Position numbers and translations under genes: made by a program
The notes under the pieces: model-generated
Databases searched by the model: none
What the model was told of the DNA's origin: nothing
Seen by the model: only the letters and a program-made list of their open reading frames with translations
From: JARRLC01 sp050290865
GTDB lineage: Bacteria > Pseudomonadota > Alphaproteobacteria > Rhizobiales > Rhodomicrobiaceae
Assembly (NCBI GenBank): GCA_050290865.1
Contig: JBNKIW010000038.1
Location: forward strand, 1 to 24,105
Direction of reading: 5' to 3'
Length of the DNA stretch: 24,105 bases
Shown here: positions 17,063 to 24,105 of the stretch, piece by piece
Layout: the number at the start of each line of letters is the position of its first letter
How positions within the stretch are numbered: the stretch's first letter is position 1

Positions 17063-17088
17063 TGCAGCGCGGTCCGATCGGGCCGCGG

Positions 17089-20000
17089 TCATTCGGGCGC
17101 CGCCATCATCACCTCGATGGGGGCGGTGACGAGACGGCCTTCGGGGTCGCGGCCCTGGGCGATGTAGTAGCGCCAGGCGTCGGGCGAGGCGCGGGTGATG
17201 CGATGGCCGCCCGCGCCATCGGGGGCGAGGTCGAGGAGGGCGTCTGGGCGAAGGTCGAGGGTGCGTACGTTTGTGGAAATGGCGGCGAGGGCATCAGCCA
17301 CATCCCAGATGCGGACGCTGTCACCACCGCCCGAGACGATGATGTCGCGCGTCCCAAGCCGCCCAAGCGCTACGGAGCGAAGCCCCCCCGATTGTCCTTC
17401 GAGCACGGCCAGGCATTCACTGTTCACCGCATCCCAGACGCGCACGCTGCTGTCACCGCCGCCCGAGACGATGACATCGCGCGTCCCCAGCCGCCCAAGC
17501 GCCAGGGAGCGAACTCCCCCCGATTGTCCTTCGAGCACGATCAGGCATTCGCCGCTCGCCGCATCCCAGATGCGGACGCAGCTGTCATAGCCACCCGAGG
17601 CGATGACATCGCGCGTCCCCAGCCGCGCCAGCACCGCAGTGTTAACGCCGCCCGAATGCCCTTCGAGCACGGCTTGGCATTCGCCGCGCGCCGCGTCCCA
17701 GACGCACACGCTGCTGTCACCGCCGCCTGAGACGATGACATCGCGCGTCCCCAGCCGCCCCAGCGCCACGCAACGAACCCCTCCCGATTGTCCTTCGAGC
17801 ACGGTCAGACATTCGCTACTCACCGCATCCCAAACGCGGACGCTGTTGTCACAGCCACCCGAGACGATGACGTCGCGCGTCCCCAGCCGCCCCAGCACCA
17901 TGGCGCGAACCCAGCCCGAATGCCATTCGAGCACAACCAAGCATTCGCCGCTCGCCGCATCCCAGACGCGGACGCTGTCATAACCGCCCGAGGCAATCAC
18001 GTCGCGCGTCCCCAACTGCCCCAGCGCCACAGCGTTGACGCTGCCAGAGAATCCTTCGAGCACGGCTAGGCATTCGCCGCTCGCCGCATCCCAGACGCGA
18101 ACGCTGTTGTCATCACCACCCGAGACGATGACGTCACTCGTCCCCAACTGCCCCAGCGCCACAGCGCGAACCCAGTCATTATGTCCTTCGAGCATGGTCA
18201 GACATTCGCTACTCACCGCATCCCAAACGCGGACGCTGTTGTCATAGCCGCCCGAAACGATGACGTCGCGCGTCCCCAGCCGCCCCAGCGCTACGGAGAG
18301 AACATAGTTCTCATGTCCTTCGAGCACTGCCTGGCACACGCCGCTCGCCGCATCCCATATGCGGACGCTGCTGTCACCGCTGCCTGAGACGATGACGTCA
18401 CGCGTCCCCAGCCGCCCCAGCGCTACGGAGCGCGCCCCGCCCGAATGCCCTTCGAGCACGGCTTGGCATTCGCCGCTCGCCGCATCCCATACGCGGACGC
18501 TGTTGTCCCAGCCGCCCGAGACGATGACGTCACGCATCCCCAGCTGCCCTAGCGCCACACAGCTAACCCCGCCCGAATGCCCTTCGAGCACGGCTTGGCA
18601 TTCGCCACTCGCCGCATCCCAGACGCGAACGCTATTGTCATCACCGCCCGAGACGATGACATCACGCGCCCCCAGCCGCCCCAGCGCCACGGAGCGAACC
18701 CCGCCCGAATGTTTTTCAAGCACGGCCTGACATTCACCGCTCGCCGCGTCCCAGACGCGGACACTGCTGTCGTCGCCACCCGAGACAATAACGCCGTGCG
18801 CCCCAAGCCGTCCCAGCGCCACGGTGTTAACCCAGCCTGAATGTCCTTCTCGCAGGGCGCGCCAGCGGTTCACACCTGCGCGCTTGCGCGGCTGCCAAGT
18901 ATTTCCGCCCAGCGTGCAGTTGAATGCTTCACGGACGCATCCCCTATTTCCAATCGCGCCAGCATCAAGCGCGCAATCCCGCCACCGACTGCCGATTAGC
19001 TCCGTATCCGGCCATTTCGCGCCCGCCATGCGGCACCCTACCCAAATCGACATCGGTGCAATAGCGCCGCTGAAATCCGCGCCTTCCAGATCGACGTGGT
19101 CGAACTCCGTCTGCCGCAGCTTGGTGCCCTTCCAGACGGTCCGCGCCAGAGGCAGCGGTCGCGCTTCCGTGCCGCGAAACTTGCGGCGGCTGAAATCCAG
19201 ACCGGAGAGATCCATTGGCATGGGACGCGGCAAACTTGTATCGGACGCTAGCCAGATGGCGAATGCCAGCTCGCGCAGTCTGACGGGACGCCTCGGCTTC
19301 ATCAGTGTGGGGAAGTGTTCGAGAAACGCCTTCTGGCTCTCCTCATCCGCCACCGCCTGCCGTGCCAGGATGAAGCCGATGGTCTCCCGCGACACCATCG
19401 GCATGTCCAGTTCTTCGCCGCGCCCCTCGCAAATCGCTTTGTGCACGGCGTTGGCGAGAAAATACTCGCGCACCGAGGTATGCGCGAAACGGAACTCCTC
19501 ATCGCCGGGGCGCACCAGAAAGCTGGCGTTACGCAAGTCCTGCAAAAAGCGCCCTGCATTGGCGACGCCTTCGCCCCCTTCGAGTGCGCGGCGCAGTTTG
19601 GGGAGGGCTTGCGCGGCTTCGTCGAACCAGGCGTCAAGCGCGTCGCCCCCGAGCGCATCGCGGCGCCTCTGGTGCAGCGTCAGCGCCAGCGAGCTGAGCA
19701 GTTCGCGCTTCTCGCGCAGTGGCACCACGTGCTTGGGGTTATCGCGCTCAAGGCTTTGTTCGACGAAGTGATCGTAAAGACGCGCAATGTTTAGGTTGCG
19801 TCCGGCACGCTTGTCGGCCTCGATGCGGCCGAGCGTCTGCCGGATGAAGGTGAGGAAGATCGGGCGCGCCGCGAGTTGCTGCAGATTGTAGGTGTCCTTG
19901 ATGAGGGCGAGAGCGCGTTCGACTTCCGCCGCGTCGAGATAAAGGCCAAGATACTCGGTGATCTGCTGGTCGTCGAAGGGCAGCAGGTAATAGACCTTGA

Positions 20001-21693
20001 TGTCGTCCTCGGGCGACAGGTGTTCGCGGTTCTGCCCGATGAGGAAGGCGCGCTGCGCGGCGATGTCGCGGAAATAGTGCGTGCGGCAGGAAACCAGGAG
20101 GCGCGGACCGCGCGTGGTTGAACGCACCACGCGAGCCGCTGCTCCCTTTGTCTGGGAACTGTTGCCTTTTTCGCCATGGCCGGGCTTGCCCCGGCCACCC
20201 AGCGTGGGCGGGGCAGCGTCCGTGATGTCGCTGCGCCAGACGTCGGCGGGGATCACTGACAGCAATTCTCGGTACAGGCGAATTGCCTGTTCCGTGGTCA
20301 GCTTGTTGGTGGCTTCGTCGAGGCCGTCAAAAATGATCAGGGCATCGCGCTCGCGCACGTATGCAATGATCTCGCGGGCGGCAGGCGGGCGCTCGCCGGG
20401 GCGGCGCAGCATCTGGTCTATGAGATCTTCGAGCGGCGTACTGCCAGCGGCTTCGGGGCGGTCGATGTTGCGCAAGTCGAAATAGACGGGAAGCGGAACG
20501 CTGGGATTGTTCTGGTATTGTTTCAGCAACTCCTGGGTAAGAAGTTGACAAGAGACCGTCTTGCCCATGCCAAAATCACCTAGGAGGGCAACAAGGCGCG
20601 GGCCTTCGGCGCCTGTTGCCCATTTCGCCAGATGGTCCACGATTTCCACGCGGTTGGCTTTGGCAGGTTCAGCAGACTCAGCGTCACTCAAGGCACCGCT
20701 GAGCCGCCCTTCCCAGCCGAAGGCAGGCACGATCACGGCGCTCTTGTGCTCGTAGTCGCGGCGGAGAGCGTAATGCTCGACGCGGTGCACGGCGGGATCG
20801 CCGGTCGTGGCCATGGCGGCTTGCCAGATTTGCTCGGCGACGGCGGTCACGAAGTCATGCAGAACGGCGGGGCTTCCTTGCGACCAAAGATCAAGCAGGG
20901 TCTTGGCGCCGGGCGCGAAGTGCCAGACGCGGGCACGCTTGTGAAAGCGCTCGGGGGCGTGCTCTGTGCCAACGTTCACCGGCACGACGAGACTGACTTT
21001 GCCGGGGCAGTTTTCGCCGTCGTCGTCGATGAAGTGCGCGACCTCACCGCAGCAGTAGTCGCTATGCGGATATTTGTCCGACATCATGATGAGGCCGAGG
21101 AAAGCCTCGCGGCAGGCTGCGTCCATCTGGTACTGGCCGGGATCGCCCGCCTTGCGGATGTCGCGTTCGTCGCGCCACAGACGGATTTTGAGGTTTTTGT
21201 AGCGCTCCGGCGGGTAGCGCAGGGCGCGATCGAGATCGTGGAAGAATTCGAGTTGGCAATCCTGGGCAGCGCCGTCGAGATGCGCGTAGGAGAACATCAC
21301 CAGCGGGTTTTCGGGGCGGGCCAACGGCAGCACCGTATTGACCGGCGCTTGCAGCGCGCTTTCGCGGGAGTGCTCCGCGAGCCAGGCGCCGGTGGTGGCA
21401 TCCTTGTCCGATTCGAGCGTGGGCTGAGCGGTCACTTGGCCGCCGCTGCTGACAAGGCGGAAGGGGGCTTTGGCCGCGTCCAGATTGTCACCGAGCCGCT
21501 TCATCCGCTGGCGATATGTTTCGATGGTCAGCGGCTGGTTTTGGCGGCGGGCGAGTTCCGAAGTTAGAACGTCTGTGGTGGTGACGCTGGCGCTCGCCGC
21601 AGTAACTGCGAGGAAAGCTTCGAGGACGGCGCGGTCGCCTTTGGTCAGTGGGGTGGAGGGCTTGCCAAGGAACTGGAGGATGATCTGGCGCAT
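17089..21693 (-). CDS. TIR-NACHT-pentapeptide-WD40 NLR-like immune protein, 1534 aa
   Basis: Domains in order: a winged-helix-like N-terminus (about 1-90); TIR (about 128-245) beginning PLVMFSYAH, with Glu217 in SDYCCGEVAHF at the position of the NADase glutamate of TIR enzymes; NACHT with Walker A GDFGMGKT (372-379) and Walker B plus DGLDE (452-460), and the NACHT-typical FAHTSVREYF (736-745); a pentapeptide-like stretch (about 826-900); and 12 WD40 repeats of 44 residues (about 946-1466). The start has AAGGAG 7 nt upstream. The architecture is that of NLR-related STAND immune proteins: WD40 repeats would sense a ligand, NACHT would oligomerise, and TIR would degrade NAD+ or make a nucleotide signal, killing or arresting the infected cell. 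Residues about 488-528 of the NACHT region are a Gly/Lys-rich insertion encoded by palindromic DNA. It is a single-gene unit with its own promoter. Confidence 0.93.
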   Translation of the reverse strand: MRQIILQFLGKPSTPLTKGDRAVLEAFLAVTAASASVTTTDVLTSELARRQNQPLTIETYRQRMKRLGDNLDAAKAPFRLVSSGGQVTAQPTLESDKDATTGAWLAEHSRESALQAPVNTVLPLARPENPLVMFSYAHLDGAAQDCQLEFFHDLDRALRYPPERYKNLKIRLWRDERDIRKAGDPGQYQMDAACREAFLGLIMMSDKYPHSDYCCGEVAHFIDDDGENCPGKVSLVVPVNVGTEHAPERFHKRARVWHFAPGAKTLLDLWSQGSPAVLHDFVTAVAEQIWQAAMATTGDPAVHRVEHYALRRDYEHKSAVIVPAFGWEGRLSGALSDAESAEPAKANRVEIVDHLAKWATGAEGPRLVALLGDFGMGKTVSCQLLTQELLKQYQNNPSVPLPVYFDLRNIDRPEAAGSTPLEDLIDQMLRRPGERPPAAREIIAYVRERDALIIFDGLDEATNKLTTEQAIRLYRELLSVIPADVWRSDITDAAPPTLGGRGKPGHGEKGNSSQTKGAAARVVRSTTRGPRLLVSCRTHYFRDIAAQRAFLIGQNREHLSPEDDIKVYYLLPFDDQQITEYLGLYLDAAEVERALALIKDTYNLQQLAARPIFLTFIRQTLGRIEADKRAGRNLNIARLYDHFVEQSLERDNPKHVVPLREKRELLSSLALTLHQRRRDALGGDALDAWFDEAAQALPKLRRALEGGEGVANAGRFLQDLRNASFLVRPGDEEFRFAHTSVREYFLANAVHKAICEGRGEELDMPMVSRETIGFILARQAVADEESQKAFLEHFPTLMKPRRPVRLRELAFAIWLASDTSLPRPMPMDLSGLDFSRRKFRGTEARPLPLARTVWKGTKLRQTEFDHVDLEGADFSGAIAPMSIWVGCRMAGAKWPDTELIGSRWRDCALDAGAIGNRGCVREAFNCTLGGNTWQPRKRAGVNRWRALREGHSGWVNTVALGRLGAHGVIVSGGDDSSVRVWDAASGECQAVLEKHSGGVRSVALGRLGARDVIVSGGDDNSVRVWDAASGECQAVLEGHSGGVSCVALGQLGMRDVIVSGGWDNSVRVWDAASGECQAVLEGHSGGARSVALGRLGTRDVIVSGSGDSSVRIWDAASGVCQAVLEGHENYVLSVALGRLGTRDVIVSGGYDNSVRVWDAVSSECLTMLEGHNDWVRAVALGQLGTSDVIVSGGDDNSVRVWDAASGECLAVLEGFSGSVNAVALGQLGTRDVIASGGYDSVRVWDAASGECLVVLEWHSGWVRAMVLGRLGTRDVIVSGGCDNSVRVWDAVSSECLTVLEGQSGGVRCVALGRLGTRDVIVSGGGDSSVCVWDAARGECQAVLEGHSGGVNTAVLARLGTRDVIASGGYDSCVRIWDAASGECLIVLEGQSGGVRSLALGRLGTRDVIVSGGGDSSVRVWDAVNSECLAVLEGQSGGLRSVALGRLGTRDIIVSGGGDSVRIWDVADALAAISTNVRTLDLRPDALLDLAPDGAGGHRITRASPDAWRYYIAQGRDPEGRLVTAPIEVMMAAPE
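17296..18858 (-). repeat. Twelve tandem 132-bp WD40-coding repeats
   Basis: The repeat unit is 132 bp (44 codons), and two units are one codon shorter. The framework VALGRLGTRDVIVSGG...VRVWDAASGEC is nearly constant between units at protein and DNA level. Variation is concentrated in three residues after the GH (SGG, ENY, NDW, SGS, SGW), in the next pair (RS, NT, SC, RA, RC) and in the residue before the Asp of GGxD (D, W, Y, C, G). Such homogeneity points to recent duplication and gene conversion. Twelve repeats are more than one seven-bladed propeller needs. Confidence 0.9.
20107..20229. repeat. Palindrome-rich in-frame insertion in the NACHT coding region (REP/RPE-like)
   Basis: This stretch encodes a low-complexity Gly/Lys/Ser segment (about residues 488-528) with no counterpart in typical NACHT domains. 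At DNA level it holds two hairpins: CGCGTGGT/ACCACGCG (20111-20118 and 20126-20133) and TGGCCGGG/CCCGGCCA (20177-20184 and 20190-20197). The second resembles palindromic intergenic repeats widespread in alphaproteobacteria such as Bradyrhizobium and relatives. The reading frame stays open, as with Rickettsia palindromic elements inserted in genes. Borders are approximate, and membership of a repeat family is inferred from memory. Confidence 0.5.
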
Positions 21694-21700
21694 GGCGCGA

Positions 21701-21706
21701 CTCCTT
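21701..21706 (-). promoter_or_regulatory. Shine-Dalgarno site of the TIR-NACHT-WD40 gene
   Basis: The minus strand reads AAGGAG, 7 nt before the ATG at 21693. This is a near-consensus ribosome binding site and fixes the start. Confidence 0.75.
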
Positions 21707-21722
21707 CGTTCGTGGTGAAGGG

Positions 21723-21751
21723 AGCGTAAAGGAAATCACCGCTGGCGTCAA
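21723..21751 (-). promoter_or_regulatory. Candidate promoter of the TIR-NACHT-WD40 gene
   Basis: On the minus strand TTGACG (21746-21751) and TACGCT (21723-21728) are separated by exactly 17 nt. Transcription would begin near 21716, just ahead of the AAGGAG site. The -35 box is close to consensus and the -10 box is modest. Direct TGTCATT repeats lie immediately upstream. Confidence 0.45.
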
Positions 21752-21789
21752 TGTCATTTGTGTCATTCTCTGTATCTGCATGACGTCAT
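21752..21789. promoter_or_regulatory. Possible operator: TGTCATT direct repeats and ATGACGTCAT palindrome
   Basis: TGTCATT occurs at 21752-21758 and again at 21761-21767 (9-nt period), directly next to the candidate -35 box of the NACHT gene. A perfect 10-bp palindrome ATGACGTCAT follows at 21780-21789. The cluster sits between two divergent transcription units and could bind a regulator of either or both. No protein is assigned to it. Confidence 0.35.
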
Positions 21790-21944
21790 ATGGCGAAGGC
21801 GCCCGGAAAGGTGTGTGGTGCGATGGAATTGCGGCGCGGTATTCTCAGCGGCAAATGAGAGCGAAAATGATGCGCATGAACGTGGAATTTTCTCTCGCTT
21901 GCCATGTGGATTCCCGAAGCGCGTGCGCGTAGCGGGAGGCGATG

Positions 21945-21953
21945 TGTTATACT
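21945..21953 (+). promoter_or_regulatory. Extended -10 promoter of the toxin-antitoxin pair
   Basis: TGTTATACT matches the extended -10 pattern (TGnTATAAT with one mismatch). No good -35 is present at 17 nt, which extended -10 promoters tolerate. Transcription would start near 21960, leaving a leader of about 48 nt before the ATG at 22008. Confidence 0.45.
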
Positions 21954-22007
21954 TACCCGTCTGAGGGACGTGTTTGCCCCCCTCTTCATTCCTGCCAGGA
22001 TTTTGGA

Positions 22008-22244
22008 ATGCTTGAAGAAAACAGAGCAATCCGCATGCGTGACCAGCGGCGTGAGACGCTGCGGGCCCTGTATGCGCGCGCTTTTGCCGACTTTGGAACG
22101 CGCGCGCTCTGGAACATGAGACAGCTCGGCGAGCCGTCCCGCGAGGACCTGCTGGCCACGGCCCGACAGTTGCGAATCGAGGGCGACCTCCGGGCGCGCC
22201 GCCTGGCAGAAGAGATCGAAAGGATCGCCGGTGCCGCTTTCTAA
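22008..22244 (+). CDS. 78-aa helical protein, probable antitoxin partner of the AbiEii-like gene
   Basis: I do not recognise the family by motif. The protein is short, charged and almost wholly helical by composition (many Arg, Glu, Leu and Ala), without cysteines or a signal peptide. The ATG at 22008 is preceded by AGGA at 7 nt, so I prefer it to the longer frame opening at 21942, whose N-terminus is not protein-like. Its 3' end overlaps the next gene by 14 nt, which strongly suggests coupled expression. Small upstream partners of AbiEii-type nucleotidyltransferases act as antitoxins, so that role is inferred from position. It lacks the winged-helix look of classical AbiEi and may be a different antitoxin class. 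Confidence 0.72.
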   Translation: MLEENRAIRMRDQRRETLRALYARAFADFGTRALWNMRQLGEPSREDLLATARQLRIEGDLRARRLAEEIERIAGAAF

Positions 22245-23049
22245 AGTCCAATCGGCCGTGTTGAAGGTAATTGCAGCAAGCCGGGATCTGGAAAGTTTCG
22301 TGGCGGGCGGACTGCCGTTGAACCGAACCGGCATCCGGTTTTCCGACGACATCGACATTTTCCATGACCGCGAAGCCCGCGTCGCTCAGGCCGCCGAACA
22401 GGACGCCAAGCTGCTCGAGGCTGCGGGATACCGCGTACGCTGGCTCCGCCGTGAACCCGGCATTTACGGAGCCGAGATCAGCGGTCCGGTGGGACAAACG
22501 AAGCTCGAATGGGCAGCCGATAGCGATTTCCGCTTTTTTCCGGCCGTAAGAGACGCGGAATTTGGTTATGTGCTGCACGTGGTCGATCTGGCGGTCAACA
22601 AGCTCATGGCTACTGTAACACGCCGGGAACCGCGTGATCTTGTGGATCTGGTGAGCATCCACGAGCGCTATCTGCCGCTGGGGGCGATCGTTCTGGCTGC
22701 GGTCGTAGTCGCTCCAGGCTTTACGCCGGAAGGACTGCTGGCGGAATTGCGCCGAAACGCACGGTTTGACCCCCAAGCTTTCACGCGCCTGAAAGCGGAC
22801 CCGCCTGTTGACGGTGCAGCGGTGATGGCCCAGTTGCGCAAAGCCCTTGATGAGGCGGAGAGTTTTGTCTCGGGCATGCCAACCGAGAGCCTGGGGCAGA
22901 TATTCCTGAAGGACGGCCAGCCGGTGCAACCTGATCCTGCACGGCTAAACGAGTATACGGCCCACCTGCCCCAGCGCTGCGGGCATTGGCCAAGTACACC
23001 CGAGATCACCTCGGAGATGCTGGCGCGGCTCCAGCAATCGGCGGCGTAG
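22231..23049 (+). CDS. AbiEii/AbiGii-family nucleotidyltransferase (toxin-like), 272 aa
   Basis: The nucleotidyltransferase core is visible: FVAGGLPLNR (23-32, with GG at 26-27) and FSDDIDIF (37-44), giving the DxD catalytic pair Asp40/Asp42. The family's second block follows, DLAVNKLMATVTRREPRDLVDL (119-140), with the conserved Lys124 and the RD...D motif. AbiEii proteins are type IV toxins that transfer nucleotides to tRNA or similar targets and cause growth arrest in phage-infected cells; the substrate here is unknown. I start it at the GTG at 22231, which overlaps the upstream gene by 14 nt and has AGGA 6 nt before it. The length is usual for the family. The frame on the opposite strand across this locus (21763-22929) is a shadow. 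Confidence 0.85.
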   Translation: MPLSKVQSAVLKVIAASRDLESFVAGGLPLNRTGIRFSDDIDIFHDREARVAQAAEQDAKLLEAAGYRVRWLRREPGIYGAEISGPVGQTKLEWAADSDFRFFPAVRDAEFGYVLHVVDLAVNKLMATVTRREPRDLVDLVSIHERYLPLGAIVLAAVVVAPGFTPEGLLAELRRNARFDPQAFTRLKADPPVDGAAVMAQLRKALDEAESFVSGMPTESLGQIFLKDGQPVQPDPARLNEYTAHLPQRCGHWPSTPEITSEMLARLQQSAA

Positions 23050-23487
23050 CGTCGGGCGCACCAGTTCCGGGAGGCGTCAGATGCAGGCCTGGTCCCGGCG
23101 CCGTCGCGCTCCGCCCAAATGGATGGCTCAGGCTTTTTACACGTATTCCCACATCGAGTTTGGCGAACTCAGCTCGTTGTTTGCATACACGGATCGCCCA
23201 ACTGACCACGATACAAGGCGTCACGCAGCGCATGGCGTGCAAGAGCTCCGCACGGTCAACGCTGGCGGTGACCTACGGAAGGTGACGGCAGAATGCCAGC
23301 GGTCGCGATACGTCCCACTTCGGCCGTTCGCCGTGTTGCCCGCCGGCGTCTCCTTTCGGGGCAGAGCAGATCTAAAGCTTACGTTTCGATTAGTTCTTTG
23401 TACTGTTTGGCTTTCCCCCGGCGCTAACTGCCTCGACACCACACCGCGAGGATGCGTTGTTAGTCAGCGATCAAGCGCTCCGGAGCA
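23050..23487. other. About 440-nt region with no convincing gene
   Basis: A plus-strand frame of 143 codons (23081-23512) crosses this stretch, but its translation is arginine-rich, lacks any recognisable motif and runs into the PqqE-like gene on the other strand, so I do not accept it. Near 23380-23410 the sequence becomes AT-rich. A perfect 10-bp palindrome GCTCCGGAGC lies at 23477-23486, just past the stop of the minus-strand gene. I saw no mobile-element ends. Confidence 0.4.
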
Positions 23488-24105
23488 TCAAATCAGGCCA
23501 ACCCGCCGGTAGCTGAACGCCGGCGAGCGTTCCACGTCCCCGATATGATCGAGATCGCCGGTGCTGAAATGGCCGTCAGCTCCCCTAGCCATGTCGCGAC
23601 AGCGGTTGAAGCTCTCTGATCTGTACCAGATGTCCGCAAGGCACAGATCACGCACGCTTTCGAAGCGTGTATCGGCCAGACCTCCCGCGTTGTGTCCTGG
23701 CAGCACCTTTCCATCGGCCATCACGCCGAGCATATCGCCGGTCCAGCCGTCCATGCCGTTGTCCAAGTGGCGGGCAATAGCGCCGGGCAGCACATAGTCG
23801 ATATTCAAGATGCCGCGTAGCCTGACACTCGCTCGTGCGAGGATGCCGGCCTGAGTAACGACCTGGTCGTGCGCCGGCATCAGCGCCGTCCTGTTCAATG
23901 CCGCCCAGCCGTAATTCTGCGTGTTGGCGGCCTCCAGCCGCTCGGCGCCCACATCGAGGCAGTATCGGATCAGATCCTCCGTCTCACCGATATTGTGGCG
24001 GTGCATGACGGTGTTGATGGTCAGCGGTAGGTCCAGTTCGCGGACCCAGCGAGCGAATTCGGTCTTCGCGGCCAGCGCGCCTCGGTAATTGGTGATCCGG
24101 TCCGC
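23488..24105 (-). CDS. PqqE-like radical SAM protein, C-terminal 205 aa in window, SPASM cysteines missing
   Basis: The frame runs in from beyond the right edge, so only the C-terminal part is seen. Segments such as ADRITNYRGALAAK, TINTVMHRHNI and GAERLEAANTQNYGWAALNR match PqqE, the radical SAM enzyme that makes the first Glu-Tyr crosslink in PqqA during PQQ synthesis. PqqE normally has CMGGW and PCHAA plus a cysteine-rich tail that bind the SPASM iron-sulfur clusters. Here these read GMDGW and PGHNA, and the tail after FNRCRD is unrelated sequence ending early. The catalytic CxxxCxxC motif would be outside the window. This is either a decaying copy or a divergent paralogue without auxiliary clusters; the frame is intact for all 205 codons. 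It appears unrelated to the defence genes and may mark the island flank. Confidence 0.72.
   Translation of the reverse strand, partial: ADRITNYRGALAAKTEFARWVRELDLPLTINTVMHRHNIGETEDLIRYCLDVGAERLEAANTQNYGWAALNRTALMPAHDQVVTQAGILARASVRLRGILNIDYVLPGAIARHLDNGMDGWTGDMLGVMADGKVLPGHNAGGLADTRFESVRDLCLADIWYRSESFNRCRDMARGADGHFSTGDLDHIGDVERSPAFSYRRVGLI

Larger units (their letters stand above)
16529..17088. other. 560-nt intergenic region between defence units 1 and 2
   Basis: No protein-coding frame here looks real; the plus-strand frames crossing it have unstructured translations. It holds the candidate operon 1 promoter, an 8-bp inverted repeat pair GTGACGTA (16561-16568) and TACGTCAC (16685-16692) with a related TAACGTCA between them (near 16618), and two hairpins toward the 3' end of the NACHT gene. 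Both flanking genes lie on the minus strand, so it serves as 3' region for the NACHT gene and 5' regulatory region for operon 1. Confidence 0.5.

Noticed and set aside
17296..18858. CRISPR array
   Set aside because: The 132-bp periodic repeats are coding, in frame and translate to WD40 blades; there is no short-repeat/spacer pattern.
21763..22929. 388-codon open frame on the minus strand over the TA pair
   Set aside because: The plus-strand AbiEii motifs, overlap and ribosome sites explain the region; the antisense product has no family features.
23081..23512. 143-codon plus-strand gene after the AbiEii gene
   Set aside because: Translation is Arg-rich without motifs, and it overlaps the end of the PqqE-like gene on the other strand.

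Overview
The window looks like a chromosomal defence island from a GC-rich alphaproteobacterium. The lineage guess rests on three things: GC-rich coding style with regular Shine-Dalgarno sites, a short GGCCGGG/CCCGGCC palindrome of a kind common in Rhizobiales-type genomes, and a PqqE-like gene at the right edge that fits a PQQ-using, possibly methylotrophic, host. No rRNA, tRNA, integrase, transposase or CRISPR array could be recognised, so the island borders are not visible.

Unit 1 (about 0.37-16.6 kb) is entirely on the minus strand and reads from right to left as one operon-like block of six genes. They are: an SNF2-family helicase with a C-terminal DUF3883 nuclease-like domain; a Schlafen AlbA_2/HATPase protein joined to it by an ATGA overlap; a large DUF1156 adenine DNA methyltransferase; an HEPN(Swt1-like)-DUF499 P-loop ATPase 11 nt further on; an unrecognised 109-aa cysteine-containing protein; and, through a second ATGA overlap, a 1406-aa protein with a sacsin/Hsp90-type GHKL ATPase domain. 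Helicase + DUF1156 methylase + DUF499 ATPase is the core of the DISARM-related systems called Hma (helicase-methylase-ATPase). The AlbA/HATPase, the 109-aa protein and the giant GHKL protein look like an uncommon accessory set. The methylase would mark self DNA, the helicase and DUF499 ATPase would translocate on or process non-self DNA, and the HEPN, DUF3883 and GHKL modules are candidate effectors or regulators. This division of labour is inference.

Unit 2 (17.1-21.7 kb, minus) is one 1534-aa gene: winged-helix-like N-terminus, TIR, NACHT, pentapeptide-like region and 12 nearly identical WD40 repeats. This is an NLR-like immune receptor architecture with a putative NADase effector. A palindromic low-complexity segment interrupts the NACHT region in frame. 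Between units 1 and 2 lie about 560 bp without a gene, carrying the probable operon 1 promoter and some hairpins.

Unit 3 (22.0-23.05 kb, plus) is a two-gene toxin-antitoxin-like pair: a 78-aa helical protein overlapping an AbiEii-family nucleotidyltransferase. It is divergent from unit 2, with plausible promoters for both directions in a 314-nt spacer. After about 440 bp without a convincing gene, the window ends inside a minus-strand PqqE-like radical SAM gene whose C-terminal SPASM cysteines are missing.
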